From Pseudomonas sp. S06B 330 (GTDB lineage Bacteria > Pseudomonadota > Gammaproteobacteria > Pseudomonadales > Pseudomonadaceae), in contig NZ_CP088149.1 in NCBI RefSeq assembly GCF_002845275.2, forward strand, positions 2,662,501 to 2,726,500: a stretch of DNA of 64,000 nt, in the 5' to 3' direction. Below the pieces are notes generated by a model. That model saw only the letters and a program-made list of their open reading frames with translations, did not search any database and was not told the origin of the DNA. The position numbers and the translations under genes are program-made. Positions 44,088 to 53,852 of the stretch are shown one piece after another. Numbering within the stretch: position 1 is the first letter of the stretch; every line of letters begins with the position of its first letter.

Positions 44088-44173
44088 AAAGTCCCTGCTT
44101 GAGCAAAGGGCATTGCTGAACTTAACTGCTACGGGTGACATGCATTCCCATAATCACTACAAGAGGCGATGCA

Positions 44174-44287
44174 ATGGAAAATTCGACCAAAGCGGGTAAG
44201 AGTGACAGCCGTGTCGACGCCTGGGCGATACTCTGTCTGATCATCCTGGTGGTTGTGACTGCCGTGTATTGGGTCAGCCACCAGTGA
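44174..44287 (+). CDS. Small single-pass membrane protein (37 aa)
   Basis: ATG 44174 follows AAGAGG and opens 37 codons ending in TGA 44285-44287. The product has a charged N-terminus (MENSTKAGKSDSRVDAW) and one hydrophobic helix (AILCLIILVVVTAVYWV), ending SHQ. A clear terminator 24 bases downstream supports a real transcription unit. No family recognised; small Pseudomonas membrane proteins of this form are common but unstudied. Confidence 0.65.
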   Translation: MENSTKAGKSDSRVDAWAILCLIILVVVTAVYWVSHQ

Positions 44288-44311
44288 CATCACGCGATGG
44301 GTAATCATGAA

Positions 44312-44349
44312 CCGCCCGCAGAATGGACATCTGCGGGCGGATTGTTTTT
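44312..44349 (+). terminator. Rho-independent terminator after the small membrane protein gene
   Basis: A perfect 11-bp stem CCGCCCGCAGA / TCTGCGGGCGG with a seven-base loop is followed by ATTGTTTTT. On the opposite strand it sits just after the DUF2970 stop codon. Confidence 0.87.
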
Positions 44350-44567
44350 CAGCGGGCAGTCAGGTGCATGGCCAGTTGCACCAGCCCGATCAGCGCCAAA
44401 ATGAAGATCAAGGTGAACACGGTGCCCAGCGCGATAAAGTGACTGGCCTTGCCGTGATTGAAGTCGCGCGCGCGATTCTTGCCGGTCTGCACCCCGAACG
44501 CTGCTGCCAGAATGCTTTGCAGCATTTGCCAGAAGGTGGGTGGTTTACCTTGGGCTGGTTCGTCCAT
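44349..44567 (-). CDS. DUF2970 family membrane protein
   Basis: A 72-residue protein from ATG 44567, preceded by AGGAG. The sequence KPPTFWQMLQSILAAAFGVQ, then NRARDFNHGKASHFIALG and a C-terminal transmembrane helix (TLIFILALIGLVQLAMHL), is typical of DUF2970, common in gammaproteobacteria. Function unknown. Confidence 0.85.
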   Translation of the reverse strand: MDEPAQGKPPTFWQMLQSILAAAFGVQTGKNRARDFNHGKASHFIALGTVFTLIFILALIGLVQLAMHLTAR

Positions 44568-44617
44568 GAGGGGCTCCTGGGTATAGGCATCCCCACAAGT
44601 GTAGACCGTGCTGGCCC

Positions 44618-44690
44618 CATCGCCGGCAAGGCCGACTCCCACCCGTTGTGCATGCACCGGACTCTGTGGGAGCTGGCCTTGCCAGCGATG
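44618..44690. repeat. REP inverted pair
   Basis: CATCGCCGGCAAGGCCGACT then CCCA (44618-44641) and TGTGGGAGCTGGCCTTGCCA then GCGATG (44665-44690) are two well-conserved REP copies in opposite orientation. They lie between the metH stop and the DUF2970 start. Confidence 0.85.
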
Positions 44691-44703
44691 GCGTCACCGC
44701 GGT

Positions 44704-47700
44704 TTAGTTGTCATAGCCAAGGTTAGGCGCCAACCAGCGCTCACTGACGCTCAAGTCCTGGCCTTTACGCGCCGTATAGCTCTGCACCTGATCCTTGTCG
44801 ACCTTACCCACCGCAAAGTACTGCGCCTGCGGATGCGCGAAGTACCAGCCGCTGACCGCTGCCGCCGGGAACATGGCGAAGTGCTCGGTGAGGAACACAC
44901 CGCTTGGGCCAGTCTCGCCAATCGCCGTGCCATCGAGCAGGCGGAACAGGGTTTCTTTCTCGGTATGGTCCGGGCACGCCGGGTAGCCCGGGGCAGGGCG
45001 GATACCGCAATACTGCTCTTTGATCAGCGCTTCGTTATCCAGGTGCTCGTCCTTGGCGTAACCCCAATAGTCTTTACGCACCTGTTCGTGCAGCCATTCG
45101 GCGCAGGCCTCGGCCAGACGGTCGGCCAGGGCCTTGACCATGATCGAGTTGTAGTCGTCGCCGTTGTCCTGATAGGCCTTGGCCACTTCTTCGGCGCCGA
45201 TGCCGGCGGTGGTGATGAAGCCGCCGACATAGTCGGTAATGCCGGTTTCTTTTGGCGCAACGAAGTCGGCCAGAGAGAAGTTCGGCTTGCTGTCCGGCTT
45301 GATCGTCTGCTGGCGCAGGTGGTGCAGGTGCGCCAATGCCTGACCGTCTGCGCCGTAGACTTCGATATCGTCATGATTGATCTGGTTGGCCGGCCAGAAG
45401 CCGAACACTGCGCGGGCGCTGATCAGCTTCTCGTCGATCAGCTTGGCGAGCATTTCCTGGGCATCCTTGAACAGTGCGGTGGCGGCTTCGCCCACCACTT
45501 CGTCCGTGAGGATGCGCGGGTATTTGCCGGCCAGGTCCCAGGAGATGAAGAACGGCGTCCAGTCGATGTACTCGGCCAGCACCTTGAGGTCGATGTTTTC
45601 CAGCACCTTGACGCCGGTGAAAGTCGGTTGCACCGGCTGGTAGCCTGCCCAATCGTACTTGGGCTTGGCGGCAATCGACTGTTCATAGCTCAGGCGTTCG
45701 GTGCGGGCACTGCGGTTGGCGGTACGCTCGCGCACGTCGATGTAGTCCAGGCGGGTCTTCTCGACAAAGCCCGGCTTGAGTTCCTTGGACAGCAGCTGGG
45801 TGGCAACACCCACCGCGCGCGAGGCGTCAGTGACATAGACCACTGCGTCGTTGCTGTACTTGGGCTCGATCTTTACCGCGGTATGCGCCTTGGAGGTGGT
45901 TGCGCCACCGATCATCAGCGGCAGGTGGAAGTCCTGGCGCTGCATCTCGCGGGCGACGTGGACCATTTCGTCCAGCGACGGAGTGATCAAGCCGGACAGG
46001 CCGATGATGTCGCACTTCTGTTCGCGGGCGGTCTGCAGGATCTTCTCGGCCGGGACCATCACACCGAGGTCGACGATGTCATAACCGTTGCAGCCCAGTA
46101 CCACGCCGACAATGTTCTTGCCGATGTCATGCACGTCACCCTTAACCGTGGCCATGAGGATCTTGCCTTTGGCTTCAGGCTTGTCGCCTTTCTCGGCTTC
46201 GATGAAGGGGATCAGGTGAGCAACGGCCTGCTTCATTACCCGCGCCGACTTCACTACCTGTGGCAGGAACATCTTGCCGGCGCCGAACAGGTCGCCGACC
46301 ACGTTCATGCCGCTCATCAGCGGGCCTTCGATGACTTCGATCGGCCGCGCGCATTGCTGGCGGCACTCTTCGGTGTCTTCGACGATAAAGGCAGTGATGC
46401 CCTTGACCAGGGCATGCTCCAGGCGCTTGCCGACCGGCAGCGAACGCCATTCTTCGTTCTCGACTTCCTTGACCGCGCCGCCGCCCTTGTAGTCGTCGGC
46501 AATCGCCAGCAGGGCATCGGTGCCCTCCGGGGTACGGTTGAGCACCACGTCCTCGACCTTCTCGCGCAGTACTGCCGGGATCTCGTCATAGATCTCCAGC
46601 TGCCCGGCGTTGACGATACCCATGGTCAGGCCATTCTGGATCGCGTGGTAGAGGAACACCGAGTGAATCGCCTCGCGCACCGGGTTGTTGCCGCGGAACG
46701 AGAACGAGACGTTGGACACCCCGCCTGAGGTCAGCGCATAAGGCAGGTGATCGCGAATGTAAGCACAAGCCTCAATGAAATCGACAGCATAGTTGTTGTG
46801 CTCTTCGATGCCGGTGGCGACGGCGAAGATATTCGGGTCGAAGATGATGTCTTCCGGCGGGAAGCCCACCTCATTGACCAGAATATCGTAACTGCGCTGG
46901 CAGATTTCGCGCTTGCGGGCAGCGGTATCGGCCTGGCCGACTTCGTCGAAGGCCATCACCACCACCGCAGCGCCGTAGCGCTTGCACAGTTTGGCGTGAT
47001 GCTTGAAGGCGTCGACGCCTTCCTTCATCGAGATCGAGTTGACGATGCCCTTGCCCTGAATGCATTTGAGGCCCGCCTCGATCACTTCCCACTTGGAAGA
47101 GTCGATCATGATCGGCACACGGGAGATGTCCGGCTCACCGGCAATCAGGTTGAGGAACTTGACCATGGCCGCCTGGGAATCGAGCATCCCTTCGTCCATG
47201 TTGATGTCGATCACCTGGGCACCGGCTTCGACTTGCTGCAGGGCCACTTCCAGGGCTTCGGTGTAGTTCTCTTCACGAATCAGCCGGGCGAACTTGGCGG
47301 AACCGGTGATGTTGGTGCGCTCGCCGACGTTGACGAACAGCGAGTTGCGGTCGATGGTGAACGGCTCCAGGCCCGACAGGCGACAGGCCTTGGGAATGTC
47401 CGGGATCACCCGTGGCGAGTACTTACTGACAGCTTCGGCAATCGCCTGGATATGCCCAGGGGTGGTGCCGCAGCAACCGCCGATGATGTTGAGAAACCCG
47501 CTGGCGGCGAACTCTTCGACCACCACCGCCATCTCGGCCGGGGTTTCGTCGTATTCACCGAAAGCGTTCGGCAGGCCGGCGTTGGGGTGCGCCGACACGT
47601 GAGTGCCGGCTTTGCTCGACAGCTCTTCCAGGTACGGGCGCAGGTCCTTGGCACCGAGGGCGCAGTTCAGGCCCACCGAGATCGGGTTGGCATGACGTAC

Positions 47701-48411
47701 CGAGTTCCAGAACGCTTCAGTGGTCTGCCCGGAAAGGGTACGGCCGGAGGCGTCGGTGATGGTGCCGGAAATCATGATCGGCAATTCCACACCGTCTTCT
47801 TCGAACACCTGCTGCACGGCGAAGATTGCCGCCTTGGCGTTAAGGGTGTCGAAGATGGTCTCGATCAGGATCAGGTCAGCGCCGCCTGCGATCAGGCCGC
47901 GCGTGGCCTCTAGGTAGTTTTCTACCAGCAGATCGAAGGTGACGTTGCGATAGCCGGGGTCGTTGACGTCGGGGGAGATCGAGCAGGTGCGACTGGTCGG
48001 GCCGAGCACGCCGGCGACAAAGCGCGGCTTGTCGGGGGTTTCCAGGGTCTTGGCATCGGCCACCTGACGGGCGATGCGGGCACCTTCGAGGTTCAGCTCA
48101 TAGGCCAGCGACTCCATACCGTAGTCGGCCTGGGAAATCTGCGTGGCGTTGAAGGTGTTGGTTTCGAGAATATCGGCGCCAGCGTCAAGATACGCTTTTT
48201 CGATAGCGGCAATGACATCTGGGCGCGAGAGCAGCAACAGGTCGTTGTTGCCTTTGACATCGCTTGGCCAATCGGCAAAGCGCGTGCCACGATAGTCGTG
48301 TTCCTCGAGGCGGTAGCTTTGGATCATAGTACCCATGCCGCCATCGAGAATCAGAATGCGCTCTTTGAGTGCTTGCTGAAGTGCTTGGAAACGAGCGCTG
48401 CGGTCAGACAT
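44704..48411 (-). CDS. metH: Cobalamin-dependent methionine synthase
   Basis: A 1235-residue full-length MetH. The four modules are in order: homocysteine-binding barrel (about 1-330; [11 protein letters not shown], zinc ligands in GLNCALG and [10 protein letters not shown]), methyltetrahydrofolate barrel (about 355-620; [15 protein letters not shown]), cobalamin domain (about 650-890; axial histidine in [20 protein letters not shown]), and SAM-dependent reactivation domain (about 900-1225; [15 protein letters not shown]). It transfers methyl from 5-methyltetrahydrofolate to homocysteine. A MetR-type box lies about 80 bases upstream. Divergent from cti. Confidence 0.96.
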   Translation of the reverse strand: MSDRSARFQALQQALKERILILDGGMGTMIQSYRLEEHDYRGTRFADWPSDVKGNNDLLLLSRPDVIAAIEKAYLDAGADILETNTFNATQISQADYGMESLAYELNLEGARIARQVADAKTLETPDKPRFVAGVLGPTSRTCSISPDVNDPGYRNVTFDLLVENYLEATRGLIAGGADLILIETIFDTLNAKAAIFAVQQVFEEDGVELPIMISGTITDASGRTLSGQTTEAFWNSVRHANPISVGLNCALGAKDLRPYLEELSSKAGTHVSAHPNAGLPNAFGEYDETPAEMAVVVEEFAASGFLNIIGGCCGTTPGHIQAIAEAVSKYSPRVIPDIPKACRLSGLEPFTIDRNSLFVNVGERTNITGSAKFARLIREENYTEALEVALQQVEAGAQVIDINMDEGMLDSQAAMVKFLNLIAGEPDISRVPIMIDSSKWEVIEAGLKCIQGKGIVNSISMKEGVDAFKHHAKLCKRYGAAVVVMAFDEVGQADTAARKREICQRSYDILVNEVGFPPEDIIFDPNIFAVATGIEEHNNYAVDFIEACAYIRDHLPYALTSGGVSNVSFSFRGNNPVREAIHSVFLYHAIQNGLTMGIVNAGQLEIYDEIPAVLREKVEDVVLNRTPEGTDALLAIADDYKGGGAVKEVENEEWRSLPVGKRLEHALVKGITAFIVEDTEECRQQCARPIEVIEGPLMSGMNVVGDLFGAGKMFLPQVVKSARVMKQAVAHLIPFIEAEKGDKPEAKGKILMATVKGDVHDIGKNIVGVVLGCNGYDIVDLGVMVPAEKILQTAREQKCDIIGLSGLITPSLDEMVHVAREMQRQDFHLPLMIGGATTSKAHTAVKIEPKYSNDAVVYVTDASRAVGVATQLLSKELKPGFVEKTRLDYIDVRERTANRSARTERLSYEQSIAAKPKYDWAGYQPVQPTFTGVKVLENIDLKVLAEYIDWTPFFISWDLAGKYPRILTDEVVGEAATALFKDAQEMLAKLIDEKLISARAVFGFWPANQINHDDIEVYGADGQALAHLHHLRQQTIKPDSKPNFSLADFVAPKETGITDYVGGFITTAGIGAEEVAKAYQDNGDDYNSIMVKALADRLAEACAEWLHEQVRKDYWGYAKDEHLDNEALIKEQYCGIRPAPGYPACPDHTEKETLFRLLDGTAIGETGPSGVFLTEHFAMFPAAAVSGWYFAHPQAQYFAVGKVDKDQVQSYTARKGQDLSVSERWLAPNLGYDN

Positions 48412-48489
48412 AGGACTACCTGGTCGGGCGAAAACAAAAGTTGCGGAATAATAACAAAGCTGCGCGGTTTTTAGACGTGTTGAAGATTT

Positions 48490-48508
48490 ACATGAATTTC
48501 ATTCATGT
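48490..48508. promoter_or_regulatory. MetR-type operator upstream of metH
   Basis: ACATGAAT-TTC-ATTCATGT is a perfect 8-bp inverted repeat containing TGAA-TTTCA-TTCA (48493-48505), which fits the enterobacterial MetR consensus TGAA-N5-TTCA with T at the centre. It lies 82 bases before the metH start and 60 bases before cti, so MetR control of metH, activated by homocysteine, is plausible. No metR gene is in the window. Confidence 0.68.
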
Positions 48509-48567
48509 TGGCACGCCGCCAGCACCGGTAGAATCGTGAAGCTTTCAATACCCAGGACATTCGGCAC

Positions 48568-50868
48568 ATGGTGCATCGTTTACTTGCCGGCGCTTTCGCT
48601 CTGCTCATCAGTGGCGTGGCGTTGGGGCAAGCCCCACAATCGAGCTCGGCTATTTCATATACCCGGGACATCCAACCGATCTTCACCGAGAAATGCGTGG
48701 CCTGCCACGCCTGCAACGATGCTGCCTGCCAGCTGAACCTTGGCAGTGCCGAGGGTGCTTCGCGCGGCGCCTCCAAGGTGCCGGTGTATCAAGGCGATCG
48801 CAGCGCCGCTGTAGCCCCGACCCGGTTGTTCTATGACGCAGACAGCACTGAAGCCTGGCAGCGCAAGGGCTTTTACTCGGTGCTCGACAACCAGGGCAGT
48901 CAGGCTGCACTGATGGCAAGGATGCTCGAACTGGGTCACAAGACGCCGTTGACGCCCAATGCCAAGTTGCCTGAAGAGATCGTTCTGGGCCTTAACCGCA
49001 ACAACATGTGCCCCCAGCCTGGCGAATTTGACGCCTATGCCGGTGCCCATCCCAAAGAGGGCATGCCCCTGGCTGTCACGGGCTTGACCGATGCTCAGTA
49101 TCAGACCCTGCAACGCTGGCTGGCAGCAGGTGCGCCGGTAGAGCACGAGCCGATCCGGCCCAACGCCACCGAGGCGGCGCAGATCGCCGACTGGGAAGCA
49201 CTGCTGAACCGTCCCGGCTCGACCGAGGCGCTGGTCGGCCGCTGGTTGTACGAGCACCTGTTTCTTGCCCATGTTTATTTTGTCGGCGGTGAACAGGGAC
49301 ATTTCTTCCAGTGGGTGCGTTCGCGTACGCCAAGTGGCCAAGCCATTGACCTGATCGCTACGCGTCGGCCGAACGATCCGCCGGGCACCGACTTCTATTA
49401 TCGCTTGATGCCGGTGCAGGGCGTGATCGTGCATAAAACCCACATCACCTACCCGATGGGGCCGAACAAGCTCAAACGCGTCAAGCAGCTGTTCTACAGT
49501 GGTGACTGGCACGCCAAGGCGCTCCCGGGCTACGGCCCGCGCCACCGCGCCAACCCCTTCGAAACCTTCGAAGCAATCCCTGCCGTGGCCCGTTACCAGT
49601 TCATGCTGGATAACGCCGAGTACTTTGTCCGGACCTTCATTCGCGGCCCGGTATGCCGTGGCCAGATCGCCACCGACGTGATTCGTGACCACTTCTGGGC
49701 GCTGTTCCAGGAACCGATCCACGACCGCTACCTGACCGATGCCGAGTACCGCGGTCAGGCCACGCCACTGTTGGCCATGCCCGGACAGATCGACGACGTC
49801 GGCAGCATCCTGTCGCTGTGGCATGCCTACCGCGACAAGCGCAACGAATACGAAAACCTGCGCCGCGAGGCGTACGCCGACCAGCCTGCGCCGAGCTGGT
49901 CGACCCTCTGGGCTGGCAACGACAATGCCTTGTTGACCATTTTCCGTCACTTCGACAGCGCCTCGGTGACCAAGGGCCTGATCGGCGATGTACCGAAGAC
50001 GATGTGGCTGTTCGACTACCCGCTGTTCGAACGCACCTACTACCAGCTTGCGGTCAACTTCGATGTGTACGGCAACGTCTCGCACCAGGCACAGACACGC
50101 TTGTACTTCGACCTGATCCGTAACGGTGCCGAGGTCAACTTCCTGCGCCTGATGCCAGCTGAGCAGCGCGGCGCAATCCTCAGCGACTGGTACCAGAACA
50201 GCGGCAAAGTGAAGATGTGGATGGACTACGAGGACATCGACACCGATACCCCTAGCGCCCTGAAGCTCGATGTCCGGGATCCCAAACGCGACTTCGGCCT
50301 CAAGTTGATTCAGCGTACCGGTAGCCTCAATGCTGCCCCCGACCCGATCAACCGTTGCCAAGGCGCCTACTGTTCGCGTGCGCAAATGAATCAGGCGTTC
50401 CGTGACGTTGAGCAAACCCTGAGCCGCTTGGTCTCGCGCCCGGCGGCAGGGCTCAAGGTGATCAACCAACTGCCCGAAGCAACCCTGCTGCGTATCGAGG
50501 GGCAGGGCGGCCAACGTCAGGTCTACAGCCTGCTGCGCAACCGTGCGCACAGCAACGTCGCGTTCATGCTCGGTGAGGCCTATCGCTACCAGCCGGGCCT
50601 GGACACCCTGACCCTGTACCCCGGCGTGCTGAGCAGCTATCCCAACTTCATGTTCAACGTGCCGGCCAGCGATGTGCCGGAGTTCGTCGAAGACCTGGAA
50701 GCGGCCCGTGATGACACCGCCAAGTTCGAGCGCGTGGTCATGCGTTGGGGCGTACGTCGCAGCCATCCGCAGTTCTGGCAGTACTTCCACGACCTCAGCA
50801 CCTACATCAAAGAGACCGATACGGTAGAGGCGGGCGTACTGGACATGAACCGCTACGAAAACCTCTGA
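48568..50868 (+). CDS. cti: Fatty acid cis/trans isomerase
   Basis: A 766-residue periplasmic protein with a signal peptide (MVHRLLAGAFALLISGVALG). Near residue 43 it has CVACHACNDAACQ, the CxxCH haem c site of Cti. FYYRLMPVQGVIVHKTHITY, FIRGPVCRGQIATDVIRDHF and SNVAFMLGEAYRYQPGLDTL are further family blocks. Cti converts cis-unsaturated membrane acyl chains to trans in place, a fast Pseudomonas response to solvents and heat. It is normally constitutive and encoded next to metH in P. putida, as here. Confidence 0.95.
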   Translation: MVHRLLAGAFALLISGVALGQAPQSSSAISYTRDIQPIFTEKCVACHACNDAACQLNLGSAEGASRGASKVPVYQGDRSAAVAPTRLFYDADSTEAWQRKGFYSVLDNQGSQAALMARMLELGHKTPLTPNAKLPEEIVLGLNRNNMCPQPGEFDAYAGAHPKEGMPLAVTGLTDAQYQTLQRWLAAGAPVEHEPIRPNATEAAQIADWEALLNRPGSTEALVGRWLYEHLFLAHVYFVGGEQGHFFQWVRSRTPSGQAIDLIATRRPNDPPGTDFYYRLMPVQGVIVHKTHITYPMGPNKLKRVKQLFYSGDWHAKALPGYGPRHRANPFETFEAIPAVARYQFMLDNAEYFVRTFIRGPVCRGQIATDVIRDHFWALFQEPIHDRYLTDAEYRGQATPLLAMPGQIDDVGSILSLWHAYRDKRNEYENLRREAYADQPAPSWSTLWAGNDNALLTIFRHFDSASVTKGLIGDVPKTMWLFDYPLFERTYYQLAVNFDVYGNVSHQAQTRLYFDLIRNGAEVNFLRLMPAEQRGAILSDWYQNSGKVKMWMDYEDIDTDTPSALKLDVRDPKRDFGLKLIQRTGSLNAAPDPINRCQGAYCSRAQMNQAFRDVEQTLSRLVSRPAAGLKVINQLPEATLLRIEGQGGQRQVYSLLRNRAHSNVAFMLGEAYRYQPGLDTLTLYPGVLSSYPNFMFNVPASDVPEFVEDLEAARDDTAKFERVVMRWGVRRSHPQFWQYFHDLSTYIKETDTVEAGVLDMNRYENL

Positions 50869-50876
50869 ACACGACC

Positions 50877-50905
50877 GCCGGGAAGGTCATTTGACCTTTC
50901 CCGGC
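50877..50905 (+). terminator. Hairpin after cti
   Basis: CCGGGAAGGTCA (50879-50890) pairs with TGACCTTTCCCGG (50892-50904) with one bulged base. No T-run follows, so termination strength is uncertain. Confidence 0.45.
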
Positions 50906-50979
50906 AACCTGTGGTCCGACCTCTGACGCGGCTCTGGTTGTAACCAGGGCTTGAGGAGGATTTACACACAGGTATCCGG

Positions 50980-52014
50980 ATGTTGTTTTCGCTTCAGGCG
51001 CTACGCGCGCTCGCCGCCTGGGTGGTGGTCTGCCATCACTTCATGCAGATATTCTTCGACTTCCACGCCAGTGGCCCGGTCGGGCAGTTTCTGGTCGACC
51101 GTGGGGCCGTGGGGGTGGATGTCTTCTTTGTCATCAGTGGCCTGGTGATCTACCTGTCGACCCGTGACAAGGCAATCGAGCCCAAGCGCTTTTTGCTCAA
51201 CCGGGCGCTGCGTATCGTTCCTGCCTATTGGTTCTACACGGCACTGATGGGGTTGTTGCTGCTCACGGCACGCCAGTGGATGCCGCACCAGGCAATTGAC
51301 CTTGAACACTTCGTACTGTCGTTACTGTTCATCCCCGCAGAAAATCCCGGTGGCTACGGCCAGTACCCGACCTTGAACGTCGGCTGGACGCTGAACTACG
51401 AGATGTTTTTCTACCTGCTGTTCTCGCTGGTGTTCCTCGTGCGCCAGCAGCATCGCTTGCTGGTGGTGGCGGCGGCACTGCTGCTGTTCAGCGAGGTGTT
51501 GACCCGGGCAGGGCTGCTCAATCACTTCTACCGCAACAACATCGTCTATGAGTTTTTGCTGGGCATTGGCATCGGCGTACTTTATCGGCGCGGTTGGATC
51601 GCCCAGGGCTTGTGGTTACCGTTGGCGATCCTGCTGAGCGCCGGGGTGGCGATCCACTACCTGGATGCGTCGCGGCGTGTGCTGCACTGGGGGCTGCCGA
51701 GTGCCTTGATCGTACTGGCCTGCGTGTCACTGGAGCCTTACTTCAAGGGCAATCGAGTGCTCAAGGCGCTCGGTGATTGCTCGTATTCGGTGTACCTGAT
51801 CCATGTGCTGGTGCTGTATGCCGGCTGGTTTGCCAGTCAGCGCCTGGACTTGAACCCCTATGCCGTGTTCAGCCTGTGCGTGCCGTTGATTGCAGTGTTG
51901 TCCTGGCTCAGCTACCTGTTGCTGGAAAAGCGCTTGTACCGGCGCTTGAGTGACTGGTTTGCGCCCGCGCAGGGCGCGCCGGCGCCTGTCATGCTTTCCC
52001 GACAGAATTACTAG
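50980..52014 (+). CDS. Acyltransferase 3 family membrane protein (OafA-like)
   Basis: A 344-residue multi-pass protein. The N-terminal FSLQALRALAAWVVVCHHFM contains the conserved R and H, and AVGVDVFFVISGLVIYLST is the second family motif. About 10 membrane segments follow, ending LSYLLLEKRLYRRL. These enzymes O-acylate sugars of LPS, exopolysaccharide or other surface molecules. No glycan gene is next to it, so the acceptor is unknown. Confidence 0.87.
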   Translation: MLFSLQALRALAAWVVVCHHFMQIFFDFHASGPVGQFLVDRGAVGVDVFFVISGLVIYLSTRDKAIEPKRFLLNRALRIVPAYWFYTALMGLLLLTARQWMPHQAIDLEHFVLSLLFIPAENPGGYGQYPTLNVGWTLNYEMFFYLLFSLVFLVRQQHRLLVVAAALLLFSEVLTRAGLLNHFYRNNIVYEFLLGIGIGVLYRRGWIAQGLWLPLAILLSAGVAIHYLDASRRVLHWGLPSALIVLACVSLEPYFKGNRVLKALGDCSYSVYLIHVLVLYAGWFASQRLDLNPYAVFSLCVPLIAVLSWLSYLLLEKRLYRRLSDWFAPAQGAPAPVMLSRQNY

Positions 52015-52062
52015 GACTTTGTTCGGCGGCCAGGTTGGCGTAAACTGCCGGCAAGTCTGTGA

Positions 52063-52656
<594 letters not shown>

Positions 52657-52666
52657 GCTGGCCGTT

Positions 52667-52780
52667 GTAGCCGCTGCCGCCAGGCTGCGATCGGCTGCGA
52701 AGCAGTCGTCATCCAGTCACCGTGATGAGCCCGTGTGACGGCCGTTTCACGGCCGATCGCAGCCTGGCGGCAGCGGCTAC
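52667..52780. repeat. Perfect 29-bp inverted repeat, second REP family
   Basis: Arms GTAGCCGCTGCCGCCAGGCT then GCGATCGGC (52667-52695) and its exact complement at 52752-52780 are separated by 56 bases. This is a Pseudomonas REP type distinct from the GTGGGAGCTGGCC group. It lies between converging nfuA and LysR genes. Confidence 0.85.
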
Positions 52781-52793
52781 GAATCAATAGGGC

Positions 52794-53738
52794 TTACGTT
52801 GTGGGCGTTGGAGGCTGGGCATGCAACGTATCCAGACCATCACCCCGTGACTGTGGTTCGACCATTTCTGGAGTGCCCGACCTGCGGGTCACCAGTTGCA
52901 AAAACGAACCAATGACTTGGCTGTTACGTCGTTCAGCAAGGCAGTACAGGTAGGTTTCGGTGTACACCGGGTCGGCGCAAAAGCGAATGGCCTTGAGCCG
53001 TGGATCGGCAATGAACTCGGCTTGCGACACCACCCCGACACCGATCCCGCGAATGACCGCTTCACGCAGCGCTTCACGGCTGCCGATCTCCATCACCACT
53101 CGTGGCGTTACTTCGTGTTCATGCAAGGTCTTCTCCAGGGCCAGGCGGGTGGTGGAGCCGCGTTCCCTGTGCAGCAGAGGTTGTCCTTGCAAGGCCTGCA
53201 AAGGAATCTCATCGAAGCGCGCCAGGGGATGGTCGATATTGGCAAACAGCACCACCGGGTGGCGTGCATACAGCTGCGAACTGAAGGCAGGATCGTCATG
53301 CAGGCCGGCGAGTACTCCGACATCGGTCACGTAGTTTTTCAGCTCTGCCAGCACCGTGGCCGAGTTGCCGACTTTGATCGATAGGTCGATCTGCGGGTAC
53401 TGGTGGCGATAGGCATCGACCATCTCGATGACATGGAACGGCCCGACCGCGCCAATCTTCAACTGGCCGCGATTGAACTTGCCGCAATCCCGTAGCAGGT
53501 TGAACGCTTCGAGCTCCAGCACCCCCAATTGCTGGGCAATTGGCAGTAATTGGCGGCCGACCACCGTCAGCTCGATGCGCCGGCCCCGACGATGAAACAG
53601 CTCGACATTGTAGTCACGCTCCAGCGCCAGGATCTGCGTGGTCACCGTTGGCTGGCTCAGGCCCAGGGCCCGAGCGCCCGCGCTGAAGCTGCCCTGGCGG
53701 GCAACGGCGAGAAAGGTGCGCAGTTTGGTCGTAGACAT
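52794..53738 (-). CDS. LysR-family regulator of the phosphonate-type module
   Basis: A 314-residue LTTR with the helix-turn-helix GALGLSQPTVTTQILALERDYN and an effector domain (LKIGAVGPFHVIEMVDAYRH; GIGVGVVSQAEFIADPRL). It is divergent from phnD across 114 bases containing a perfect palindrome, so it very likely controls the phnDCE genes. LysR proteins in this position are known for aminoethylphosphonate and phosphite loci (for example PtxE). Confidence 0.87.
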   Translation of the reverse strand: MSTTKLRTFLAVARQGSFSAGARALGLSQPTVTTQILALERDYNVELFHRRGRRIELTVVGRQLLPIAQQLGVLELEAFNLLRDCGKFNRGQLKIGAVGPFHVIEMVDAYRHQYPQIDLSIKVGNSATVLAELKNYVTDVGVLAGLHDDPAFSSQLYARHPVVLFANIDHPLARFDEIPLQALQGQPLLHRERGSTTRLALEKTLHEHEVTPRVVMEIGSREALREAVIRGIGVGVVSQAEFIADPRLKAIRFCADPVYTETYLYCLAERRNSQVIGSFLQLVTRRSGTPEMVEPQSRGDGLDTLHAQPPTPTT

Positions 53739-53793
53739 CCATAGCTTCCATCAATGGTTTTGCGGGAAAACGCATAGTGATTTGAAGCTGTGA

Positions 53794-53807
53794 CTGTCAC
53801 GTGACAG
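53794..53807. promoter_or_regulatory. Palindromic operator upstream of phnD
   Basis: CTGTCACGTGACAG is a perfect 14-bp palindrome 46 bases before the phnD start. Just before it is CTGTGA (53788-53793), so two CTGT(C/G)A half-sites are in tandem, reminiscent of Pho-box halves. It could bind the divergent LysR protein, PhoB, or both. Confidence 0.5.
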
Positions 53808-53852
53808 CCCTAATGTGGAGCGACCTTCACCCCACCTTGCAGGACGTCCACC

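Noticed and set aside
44608..46728. 706-codon open frame on the plus strand opposite metH
   Set aside because: Antisense shadow of MetH, beginning in a REP element; composition is typical of a mirrored frame.
48655..50790. 711-codon open frame on the minus strand opposite cti
   Set aside because: Antisense shadow of a well-recognised Cti protein; no motif and no ribosome binding site.
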